Of a stretch of DNA of 64,000 nt, positions 52,718 through 60,474 are shown in pieces. The stretch lies in NCBI GenBank assembly GCA_965651935.1, contig CBFGTC010000011.1:1-64000 (forward strand), in the 5' to 3' direction. Made by a program: the position numbers and the translations under genes. The notes below the pieces were generated by a model, which saw only the letters and a program-made list of their open reading frames with translations, was not told the origin of the DNA and ran no database searches. How positions within the stretch are numbered: position 1 is the first letter of the stretch; each line of letters starts with the position of its first letter. The DNA is from JAFEDN01 sp965651935. Its GTDB lineage: Bacteria; Pseudomonadota; Gammaproteobacteria; Coxiellales; Coxiellaceae.

Positions 52718-53979
52718 TAAGGTGCTCCTTCAGGCAAGCTTTGTTTGAGAATATAGTCCACAGCGAGTTTAATTTCTTCGAAGCGACAATCGGTGCAAGT
52801 GCCTTTGATTGGCATTCCATCTATTCCAGTGAAAGCAAGCTCATAAAGCTGTTCTCTTCCTAATGACAGCAGAATTAACCAGTCACCTCTATCGCCCAAT
52901 TTAGGTGCGCCGGGAATAGGCCCTTTGCCCTGATAATGGCATTGATGACAATATTGGTAATAAATTTTTTTACCGAGATCAGGGCTGGCTTGTGGTTTAG
53001 GCGGAGTTTTGCTGGGAAGGGATTGTAAATATTTCAGGATAGCCCGAATATCGTCGGCGCTTAAGTATTGCAAACTATCGTGTGTCACTTGCAACATCGG
53101 TCCTTGTACGGATCGTCCTTCTAATAAGCTATTCTGCCAAAAAATATTTTGAAAATTATTTAGGTTGGTATTTTTTAATAATAACCCGGTGATATTTGGT
53201 GCATAAAATCCACTAATATATGCGCCATGTAGATGATATTTTCTTTTGGGAGCTCCTAAAACTAAATCGTGAGAGAAGAGATAATGCATGGGAGTATGGC
53301 ACATATCACAATGTCCTAACGATTGCACTAAATAAGCGCCACGGTTCCATTCTGCATCGTGCTTGGGATTTTCGATATATGCATCGGTTTTTTGGAAATA
53401 AAAAAATAATAATCGCCAACCGATTTGGAGAAAGCGGAAATTAAATGGGAAATGCATCTGATTTTTTTTATTTTTTTGTTGAATTGCAGGAATGGCATCA
53501 AGGTAAGCTTTCATGTCCTCTAAATCTGCATCGCTGATTTTATTATAATAAATATAGGGGAAAGCGGGGTATAGGTAACGATGATTGGGTGAGACACCTT
53601 GTTTAACCGCGTGAAAAAATTGCTGTTTAGTCCAAGCGCCGATCCCAGTGGTTTTATCGGGAGTGATATTAGGGCTGTAAATTTTTCCAAATGGAGTATC
53701 AAACCCTAAACCCCCCGCAAATGCTGTGCCATTTTTTTGGGTATGACAGCCAATACAATCGCCTAGTTTAACTAAATACTCTCCGCGCTTTATTTTTTTA
53801 GCGGTTTCGCCTTGTCCGTAATTGACAGTGGGATATTCAGCTAAACTTTCTCCCACATTATCAAAAGGAGCTCCGCTGGGAGATAAACTGATAGTGGTGT
53901 AATCAAGCTCAGTAGCAAAACTATCTGAAAATATCAGAGAAGATAGTATGATTAATGATAATCGGGAAATCCATATCAC
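52717..53979 (-). CDS. Exported triheme cytochrome c
   Basis: A 420-aa protein with a signal peptide (cleavage likely after SFA) and three c-type haem motifs: Cys75-78-His79 (CIGCH), Cys224-227-His228 (CDMCH) and Cys344-347-His348 (CHQCH). The arrangement resembles cytochrome subunits of membrane-bound alcohol or gluconate dehydrogenases. Being first in the operon with subunits II and I, it probably delivers electrons to the caa3-like oxidase, or links a periplasmic dehydrogenase to it. The partner dehydrogenase is not encoded nearby. Confidence 0.9.
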   Translation of the reverse strand: MIWISRLSLIILSSLIFSDSFATELDYTTISLSPSGAPFDNVGESLAEYPTVNYGQGETAKKIKRGEYLVKLGDCIGCHTQKNGTAFAGGLGFDTPFGKIYSPNITPDKTTGIGAWTKQQFFHAVKQGVSPNHRYLYPAFPYIYYNKISDADLEDMKAYLDAIPAIQQKNKKNQMHFPFNFRFLQIGWRLLFFYFQKTDAYIENPKHDAEWNRGAYLVQSLGHCDMCHTPMHYLFSHDLVLGAPKRKYHLHGAYISGFYAPNITGLLLKNTNLNNFQNIFWQNSLLEGRSVQGPMLQVTHDSLQYLSADDIRAILKYLQSLPSKTPPKPQASPDLGKKIYYQYCHQCHYQGKGPIPGAPKLGDRGDWLILLSLGREQLYELAFTGIDGMPIKGTCTDCRFEEIKLAVDYILKQSLPEGAP

Positions 53980-54057
53980 GATAATCTCCGCTCATTCATG
54001 CCATTGTGCCAGCACGATTGAATTTTACCTTTTTGTGCAGAAGAAGCAAAGGATTTA

Positions 54058-56163
54058 TTATTCAGGTAAGACCATTTTAGCAGAATTTATGGCTAATTCG
54101 TTTAAACAGTTAGCAATATCTTGATGAGGGATATTACATAATAGGCCGGCTAAAACCGCGGGTATTAAATTAGGAATTGTCTCGGGTGCATGACATAGAT
54201 TGTCTAAACGTAAAATGTTTGATTGATGATGAATAATTAGTTCATTGCCATCCACGTAGGCGCACATCCCTTCATTGAGAATATGGTTTTGAATACGTGG
54301 ATTGTTAGCGTAAAGACTAAAAAGAGCGACATGACAATTTATCTCATCTTTTAAGGAATAAACGGCTTCATCATCGGCATTTAGGATAGCATAGCCCTCC
54401 CTTAAGGTGCTCTGCGCTACCACGGTATTCAAAGGGTTAAGTGCTTCGCTAACCATACTACTATGAGTAATAATACTAATGAAACAATGATCAAAATCTA
54501 ATCCTGAATTTAATATATTTAAATGCTGACATTCTAAAATGGCAAAGTTAACTAAAGGATCTCGTAAAATAATTTTTCCAGCCGGTGTGCTCAGGGGATC
54601 AACTTGGCAGATAAATTGATTATCAATATAGACCCTTCCAGCGTTGGAATAACCGACGCAATAACCCGTGTGTTGAGCAAAATAGGCTAGTAGCTGAGGT
54701 ATTATGGTTTTTTCATCAATGCGGCTGACAGCAATCAACGGTATTCGACAAACTGTACCCACGGGGTAAAACATATCAAGAATATTTTTGGCTACATTAT
54801 GGCTAAGACCAATCGAAGGGTTTAAGTGCATTTGTAATTCCGGTGCGGGGACCACTTCAATAATAGCCCCATTTTTTTCAGTCAAGGGTAAATCTAGCCT
54901 TTCTATGATCATATCAATCCCACAAACGTCCAAATGAAATAATCTTGCTACTCTTTCGGCAAGGAGTTTGTTTTGAGGATCGACTTTTTCAGTGACATCG
55001 ATAGAATATTTTAAAGATAATTTATAATCTTTGGGTAATATTGTCTCGGTAGTAAAACCGTGTTCTTTGAGAATTTCAGCAGATGAATCATCTAAATTAA
55101 TTTTTGACAATATTGTTTCGTGAGTTCCATCGTGTAGCGAATCTCTATTAAAATCATCGATTAATTCTTTTATGGTAGAGATACCGTTAGCAATGAGGCA
55201 AACCGGTAATCGTTGTGCCACGGCGACGAGTTCATAGTTCACAACTAAAAATCGAAAATCCTGGCCTTGGATATATTTCTCAATAATCACGTGAGATGAG
55301 ATTGTTAAAGCGTATTTAAGCGCCTGTTTAGCTTGTTCGGCAGTCAGGATATTGGTCGTCACCCCTTTGCCATGTTGAGAATCAACGGGTTTAATCGTTA
55401 AAGGGAATCCTATATCAGTTATGGCATGGTTTAGCGATGCTATGCTGCGTATGCTGAAACCGGGCGGCGTAATCAAATGTGCTGCTTGTAAGATATGTTT
55501 AGTTTGAATTTTATCGACAGTTAGGTCTACCCCAATGCAGCTAGTCTGTGAAGTTAAAGAGCCTGCTAAAAATTTTTGTTTACAACCTTGGCCAAGCATG
55601 ATAACGCCTTCTTCCTTTAATTCCATAATCGGAATATTTCGAGCCAGCGCCGCAGAGAGTAATGCTTTAGCGCTGGCACTTAAATCTTCTTGGGATTGGA
55701 TTTGTTTTAAGCTGAGGATGATATCATTAATGGGAGTAAAAACGGCATTTTCGACTATAGATTTAATTAGTTCTACTGTAACTTTTGCCGCATAAAGACC
55801 AGCGGTTTCAATTTCATAGGTGTAAATGATATTATAAATCTTTGGATTTATTGTCGAACGAGTTTGACTATATGAGCAGGCCATGCCAGCTAAAGCTTGT
55901 AATTCTACCGCAATATGTTCCGTGACATGCGCCAGATCAGCGCCTTCTTTTAAGAGTTGCAGAAACCCACCGCGTTGGCCTTTAGCACAATAATGTTGTT
56001 CTAGGCTGGGTAAGAGTTTAATTAATTTTTCTGAAAAATGCGGTATATGGTTAGAAAGAACATGGGCATGTTTTTTTAAATCCAGTTCAATGACGATTAA
56101 TTTTTTCCAAAGATTCGACCAGTAATTAGCGCCTTTCAATACCTTTATATTTAGAATTTCCAT
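54058..56163 (-). CDS. Cyanophycin synthetase-like protein with degenerate Mur-ligase P-loop
   Basis: A 701-aa protein of the CphA family. The N-terminal domain (MEILNIKVLKGANYWSN), ATP-grasp domain (PLTIKPVDSQHGKGVTT, VIIEKYIQGQDFRFLVVN, IIEVVPAPELQMHLNPS) and start of the Mur-ligase domain (IPLIAVSRIDEKT, AILECQHLNILNSGLDFD, GYAILNADDEAVY) are all recognisable. The Mur P-loop GVNGKTTT is replaced by SRIDEKTI around Lys485, and the C-terminus is about 170 aa shorter than CphA1 (870-900 aa). It may resemble single-site CphA2 enzymes or act on another dipeptide or amino acid. Start chosen by GGGAA; earlier starts add a lysine-rich tail. Confidence 0.8.
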   Translation of the reverse strand: MEILNIKVLKGANYWSNLWKKLIVIELDLKKHAHVLSNHIPHFSEKLIKLLPSLEQHYCAKGQRGGFLQLLKEGADLAHVTEHIAVELQALAGMACSYSQTRSTINPKIYNIIYTYEIETAGLYAAKVTVELIKSIVENAVFTPINDIILSLKQIQSQEDLSASAKALLSAALARNIPIMELKEEGVIMLGQGCKQKFLAGSLTSQTSCIGVDLTVDKIQTKHILQAAHLITPPGFSIRSIASLNHAITDIGFPLTIKPVDSQHGKGVTTNILTAEQAKQALKYALTISSHVIIEKYIQGQDFRFLVVNYELVAVAQRLPVCLIANGISTIKELIDDFNRDSLHDGTHETILSKINLDDSSAEILKEHGFTTETILPKDYKLSLKYSIDVTEKVDPQNKLLAERVARLFHLDVCGIDMIIERLDLPLTEKNGAIIEVVPAPELQMHLNPSIGLSHNVAKNILDMFYPVGTVCRIPLIAVSRIDEKTIIPQLLAYFAQHTGYCVGYSNAGRVYIDNQFICQVDPLSTPAGKIILRDPLVNFAILECQHLNILNSGLDFDHCFISIITHSSMVSEALNPLNTVVAQSTLREGYAILNADDEAVYSLKDEINCHVALFSLYANNPRIQNHILNEGMCAYVDGNELIIHHQSNILRLDNLCHAPETIPNLIPAVLAGLLCNIPHQDIANCLNELAINSAKMVLPE

Positions 56164-56226
56164 AAACATTCCCAACTTAACTCTACAATTTATTTTTCTG
56201 TTAATGGTTTTTTTTATTTTATTAAT

Positions 56227-56342
56227 TATAGCATTTCCCATTAATATGGCATTAATATGGAAATGCTATCTTTTTTTGATGCTGCGCCAGGCAAAGCCGA
56301 TGCTCGCACTTAAGGGGAAGAATCGCGATTCTTCCCCTTAAG
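56227..56342. repeat. Dispersed hairpin repeat, copy B, with 34-bp perfect palindrome
   Basis: Inverted copy of the element at 35465-35559. Order here: hairpin TATAGCATTTCC / GGAAATGCTATC (the loop carries CATTAATATGG twice), T7, GATGCTGCGCCAGGC, AAAGCCGATGCTCGCA and then a perfect 34-bp palindrome at 56309-56342 whose arm is CTTAAGGGGAAGAATCG. The palindrome is extended relative to copy A (14 bp). It sits in the 316-bp gap after the cyanophycin-like gene start and before the basic-protein gene; besides a half-copy at 56376-56396 nothing else is seen there. Confidence 0.85.
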
Positions 56343-56479
56343 AATCCCCCATCGCGTAAGGAGGACCTGTTTCAATAAAAACGGAAAACGCTATAAATAG
56401 TGGATGATTGAAAACAAATCCAGCCAAAAGGCGTAAAATGCGCCCTGAACCATCGTTAGGGCGCTAGTAAACAAAATAA

Positions 56480-57034
56480 TTAAATTGATTTTTTAATTCT
56501 GAGATTTGCGCGTCGCGGCGCCATCCGTCTACGACTGATGCTGCGTGCACGAGTAGTTAATTTTTTACGATTAGTAGCAGATTGGGAACGCAAAAAAGAA
56601 GCGCTACGGCGTCTGTTTAGGCTGCGGTTTCTGGAGCTCGTACTTCTTTTTGGCGATTTTCTGACCATAGTACTAGCCCGTTTACGGCTTTGACTGCCGC
56701 GCTGACTGACATTTTTGCGGGTAATTCTCGATTTATTTGCTGTGCTACGAGGAGAAGATGTACGGCGTTTATTCAGTGGATGTCCTTTTCTCGTGGAAGC
56801 GGCACTTTTTGCTACACTTTTACGGCGTGTGGTTTTTTGTTTCGCCGTGGTTTTACGCCCAGAACCGCTTTTTGTGCCGCCGCCTGACATTTTGTTCACG
56901 GTGGCCCAAGCGCGGCCCTTAGCTGTACGCGAGGAAACTCCTTTAGAGCGGTAACTACTCGCAATATGTTTAGCTTGACGCTTTTGTTTGCTCGAGTATT
57001 TCGCTTTGGAGTCTCGGCTATTTCTTTTGTTCAT
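56480..57034 (-). CDS. Very basic histone-like protein (plasmid-stabilisation-type N-terminus)
   Basis: A 184-aa, Lys/Arg/Ser-rich protein. The first 60 residues match a widespread small family often labelled plasmid stabilisation (KQKRQAKHIASSYRSKGVSSRTAKGRAWATVNKMSGGG, split by KYSS upstream). The rest is a low-complexity tail with RR(R/K)S, KRR and TRARS repeats resembling histone H1 or protamine tails. It probably binds DNA. AGGAG precedes the ATG. It lies 106 bp downstream of ligD on the same strand, suggesting a link with the end-joining operon. Confidence 0.72.
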   Translation of the reverse strand: MNKRNSRDSKAKYSSKQKRQAKHIASSYRSKGVSSRTAKGRAWATVNKMSGGGTKSGSGRKTTAKQKTTRRKSVAKSAASTRKGHPLNKRRTSSPRSTANKSRITRKNVSQRGSQSRKRASTMVRKSPKRSTSSRNRSLNRRRSASFLRSQSATNRKKLTTRARSISRRRMAPRRANLRIKKSI

Positions 57035-57140
57035 GTTAATTTCTCCTAAAAATAGATGATAACTGTGATAAGTATAGTTTATATTTTTAAATTTTTTAGA
57101 AAAATAGCGCAAAAAATAGTAAATTTTGCGTTTTGTTTGA

Positions 57141-59417
57141 TCATTTTTCCTGTATTTTAAATATTTTTTGAATTTTAATTAAATTTTTGTCTATATTAAT
57201 CGCATGATTTGCCATGTTTTCCCATAAATCACCTAATTTTTCTAAACGTTTGTAGGTATTTTTTATGGTAAATTTGTGCGGATCTAAACGTTTAGTAAGC
57301 TCACTCCATTTGATAGGAGTAGAAACAGTTGCTCCTGGCACGGGTCTCACTGAATAAGGTGAAGCTATAGTTTGGTGAGGTCTATTTTGCAGGAAATCCA
57401 CATAAACTTTGCCATGTCGTTTAGCAGGCCGCCGTTCTAAACTCACGATTTTCGGAAGCTGTAGTTGCACTAAAATAGCGATGATTTCAGCAAATTGAGT
57501 AGATTGTTCAAAACTGTAATAAGGTTGTAAGGGGATGTAGATGTGTATACCTCTTTTACCTGAAGTCTTACAAAAACCGGTAATCTCTAACTTTTCTAAA
57601 ATACGGCCAATTTCTTTAGCCACTTGGATCACTTCCATAAACGAAGTGCTGACCGGATCTAAATCTAAAACGCAAAATTCAGGATTTTCAGGGGAATGGA
57701 TCTGCGATAACCAGGGGTTCATTTCAATGCAACCTAAATTAGCTATAAATAATAGGGTTTCTAAGTTTTGACAGAGTAAATAACAGACCTCGCGTTTGGC
57801 ATGTTTTGAATAATAAATTTTAGTTTCAATCCATTCTGGTAAACCTTGAGTGTTTTTTTGATAGAAGTCTTCACCATTGATCCCATCTGGATACCGGTGT
57901 AAAACCTCAGGTCGGTCTTTGAGATGAGGTAATAACGCTGTTGCAACTTGGCGATAATATTCGATTAAATCTGCTTTGGTATAACCTTCCTTGGGCCAAT
58001 AGATTTTATCCAAGTTGGTGAACTCAAATTTTCGGTCCATGCTGGAAGTTAATAATTTATTAAAAATGGGTTGACGAAGGTGTCCAGCCGAAGTCCATTC
58101 TGAAAATTCAATCTCCGCATGAAAGACAGGTTGCAGCCAAGTGACCGGCATGTTGGTTTTGAGAGGATTGTTGAATGGCGATTTCTCAGCAATATAGGGC
58201 TTAAATTTTTGTTTTAATTCTGCCAATTTTGTTTCCGTCAGTTTTCCCGCCGTATGACCAATATAAGTTAATTTTTTATTTTTATATTGGGCTAAAATCA
58301 AAGCTCCTAAATGTTGGCGGCTGCCGCGAGGTTGAGTATATCCGACGATGAGCGCATCAATTTTTTGTTTAACTTTTATTTTATACCAAGTTTTACTGCG
58401 TTGACCGCTAAGATAAGGGCTTTGCGCATCTTTAGCCATAATCCCTTCTAAATGATGGGCTGCTGCTGTCTTAAAAAAATCAACACCATCGGTTTCAATA
58501 TATTCACTAATACGAACATGTTCCATATTTGACAACCATTCTGATAATATTTTTTTACGTTCTATTAGTGTTAATTGTCGTAAATCACGTCCGTTAAGCC
58601 ACAATATATCAAATACCATGTACATTAACAGGCCGCTGGGTTCATTTTGATAAGTTTGTAATAATTGAAAATGCGGGTACCCTTCTTTGTCTAACACCAC
58701 TATTTCGCCGTCTAGCACAGCTGAAAAACTACAACCTGATAAATTATCACTGACTGGCTGATACAACGACGTATAATCTTCACCATGGCGTGATATTAAT
58801 TTAACTTGATTATTTAAAATATAGGCAAAGATGCGATATCCATCCCATTTAATTTCAAAAATCCAGCCCCTGCGAGTGAATGGTTTATCAATTAGATGAG
58901 CTAACATGGGTTTTAAATTGCTGGGAGGGTTTTTAAATGCAGTTAAAGGTTTTTTTTCCGATTTTTTAATTAGCAACCACTCATTCTTTTCGCTATTTTT
59001 AAGTTTAATGAGTGAAAACTCCCCCTGTAATTTTTTACCATTTAATTTAATATGAAGATGGCCTTTTTGAATACTGGAATCACCCACGATTTCATAGTCG
59101 CCTTTATCCCAAATGCTAACCTTACCAGCTCCATAATTTCCCGGTGGGATAGTGCCTTCAAAATCTTTGTAGTCATAAGGATGGTCTTCTACCATTATAG
59201 CTAAACGTTTATCTGCGGGATTGACAGATGGTCCTTTCGGAATAGCCCAGCTTTTTAAAACGCCATTCTGTTCTAAGCGAAAATCGTAGTGCAAACGCCT
59301 AGCCTGATGTTTTTGCACCACGAAAAATAATTTTTTGTGGCGAGTTTTTTTTCTTCGTCCTCGTGGCTCTGTGGTTTGAGTGAAGCGGCGTTTTTTTTGG
59401 TAAACTTTTAAGGTCAT
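57141..59417 (-). CDS. ligD: NHEJ ATP-dependent DNA ligase D (phosphoesterase-ligase-polymerase)
   Basis: A 758-aa three-domain LigD in the order phosphoesterase (about 20-150, HYDFRLEQNGVLKSWAIPKGPS, DYKDFEGTIPPGNYG), ATP-dependent ligase (about 165-460, catalytic Lys190 in EIKWDGYR, DGEIVVLD, EGIMAKD) and polymerase/primase (about 470-750, YPKEGYTKADLIEYY, DLDPVS, GKRGIHIYIPL). This is the Pseudomonas-type order. It seals and edits broken ends held by Ku. It starts 13 bp after the ku stop. Confidence 0.95.
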   Translation of the reverse strand: MTLKVYQKKRRFTQTTEPRGRRKKTRHKKLFFVVQKHQARRLHYDFRLEQNGVLKSWAIPKGPSVNPADKRLAIMVEDHPYDYKDFEGTIPPGNYGAGKVSIWDKGDYEIVGDSSIQKGHLHIKLNGKKLQGEFSLIKLKNSEKNEWLLIKKSEKKPLTAFKNPPSNLKPMLAHLIDKPFTRRGWIFEIKWDGYRIFAYILNNQVKLISRHGEDYTSLYQPVSDNLSGCSFSAVLDGEIVVLDKEGYPHFQLLQTYQNEPSGLLMYMVFDILWLNGRDLRQLTLIERKKILSEWLSNMEHVRISEYIETDGVDFFKTAAAHHLEGIMAKDAQSPYLSGQRSKTWYKIKVKQKIDALIVGYTQPRGSRQHLGALILAQYKNKKLTYIGHTAGKLTETKLAELKQKFKPYIAEKSPFNNPLKTNMPVTWLQPVFHAEIEFSEWTSAGHLRQPIFNKLLTSSMDRKFEFTNLDKIYWPKEGYTKADLIEYYRQVATALLPHLKDRPEVLHRYPDGINGEDFYQKNTQGLPEWIETKIYYSKHAKREVCYLLCQNLETLLFIANLGCIEMNPWLSQIHSPENPEFCVLDLDPVSTSFMEVIQVAKEIGRILEKLEITGFCKTSGKRGIHIYIPLQPYYSFEQSTQFAEIIAILVQLQLPKIVSLERRPAKRHGKVYVDFLQNRPHQTIASPYSVRPVPGATVSTPIKWSELTKRLDPHKFTIKNTYKRLEKLGDLWENMANHAINIDKNLIKIQKIFKIQEK

Positions 59418-59430
59418 GTCATCTGCTAAA

Positions 59431-60231
59431 TTATGCGGATTTTTTGCGGATTGCTGTAGTTTTCTTAGTGGTTTTTTTTAAGCTGGCACGTAAAGCCGTC
59501 ATTAGATTTTTAGCTTTTACACTTTTTACTACCTTGCTTTTGCCTTTAATCGGTTTACCTTTTGACTTAGCCAAAACGACTTTTTCTAAGTCTTCATCGT
59601 AAGTATCGTGTAGCTTTTGTGGCTGAAATTTGCGAGTTAATTGTTTTACTAAAGTAGCGGCCATCTGCATTTCTTCAGGACGTAGATTAATTTTGCCAGG
59701 AATTTTAATAAAATCGGGATTGCGAATCTCCCGAGCATAACGAATCCTATTCAAAAGTAAAATATCACCTAACGGTATTAAAATTCCAATATGTTCGCGA
59801 TTATGTAGCGCAAAAGTAGCGACGGCCACTTTTTTCGATTTTTTTAAAACTTCACGCAGTAAGGTATAAGCTTTTTCTCCGGCTTTATTAGGTTCTAAGT
59901 AATAAGGTTTATCAAAATAACGGGTATCAATTTGATTTTGTTCAACAAACTCAATGATGTCTATTGAATGGGAAGAGACGGCCCGCGCTTTTTCAAAATC
60001 TTTATCTTCTATAGTGACGAACTCATTTTTTTCAACTTCATAACCTTTAACAATCTCGGAATAGGGAATTTCTTTATCTTCGGCTTTGCAAATCCTGGCA
60101 TAACGGATGGGAGAATAATCTTTGCTATGTAACATGGTCAGTTGTAAACCCGGACTTTCTGAGCCACTATATAAATTGACGGGAATACTCACTAACCCAA
60201 AATTAATGGATCCTTTCCATAACGAGTGCAT
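59431..60231 (-). CDS. ku: Ku protein of bacterial non-homologous end joining
   Basis: A 266-aa bacterial Ku: start MHSLWKGSINFGLVSIPVNLY, core YARICKAEDKEIPYSEIVKGYEV, IDTRYFDKPYYLEP, and the C-terminal basic tail (SKGKPIKGKSK to the end) that helps DNA threading. It binds double-strand ends as a homodimer and recruits LigD, encoded next. A GGGGGA site precedes the ATG. The gene is first in the minus-strand operon and divergent from the giant gene to its right. Confidence 0.95.
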   Translation of the reverse strand: MHSLWKGSINFGLVSIPVNLYSGSESPGLQLTMLHSKDYSPIRYARICKAEDKEIPYSEIVKGYEVEKNEFVTIEDKDFEKARAVSSHSIDIIEFVEQNQIDTRYFDKPYYLEPNKAGEKAYTLLREVLKKSKKVAVATFALHNREHIGILIPLGDILLLNRIRYAREIRNPDFIKIPGKINLRPEEMQMAATLVKQLTRKFQPQKLHDTYDEDLEKVVLAKSKGKPIKGKSKVVKSVKAKNLMTALRASLKKTTKKTTAIRKKSA

Positions 60232-60353
60232 GTTCTGTTCCCCCTTTTTTTTCCCCTTATATTGTTATGTTTTCTAATTATAGTGCATTTATTTTATTTT
60301 GATTGCCATCATTTCAATGATAATGATAAATCGCGCCGATAAACCTTTTTTAG

Positions 60354-60393
60354 ACTCATATTAGAAAGCTTTCCGCTCTTAATTAATATGAGT
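60354..60393. promoter_or_regulatory. 10-bp inverted repeat in the ku/giant-gene divergent gap
   Basis: ACTCATATTA and TAATATGAGT enclose a 20-nt loop, which itself contains the palindrome GAAAGCTTTC (60364-60373). The element lies midway in the 243-bp divergent intergenic region and could be an operator or a hairpin repeat. There is no direct evidence of binding. Confidence 0.4.
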
Positions 60394-60474
60394 TAACCAT
60401 CTTGATGAGTTCTTTTATAGTTAAGTAAAATAGTTTAATATCGCGACAACTTATTTTAAATAAAATTAACCTAT

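Noticed and set aside
60319..60332. Fur box (GATAATGATAA) between ku and the giant gene
   Set aside because: Only about half of the 19-bp consensus matches, in an AT-rich region.
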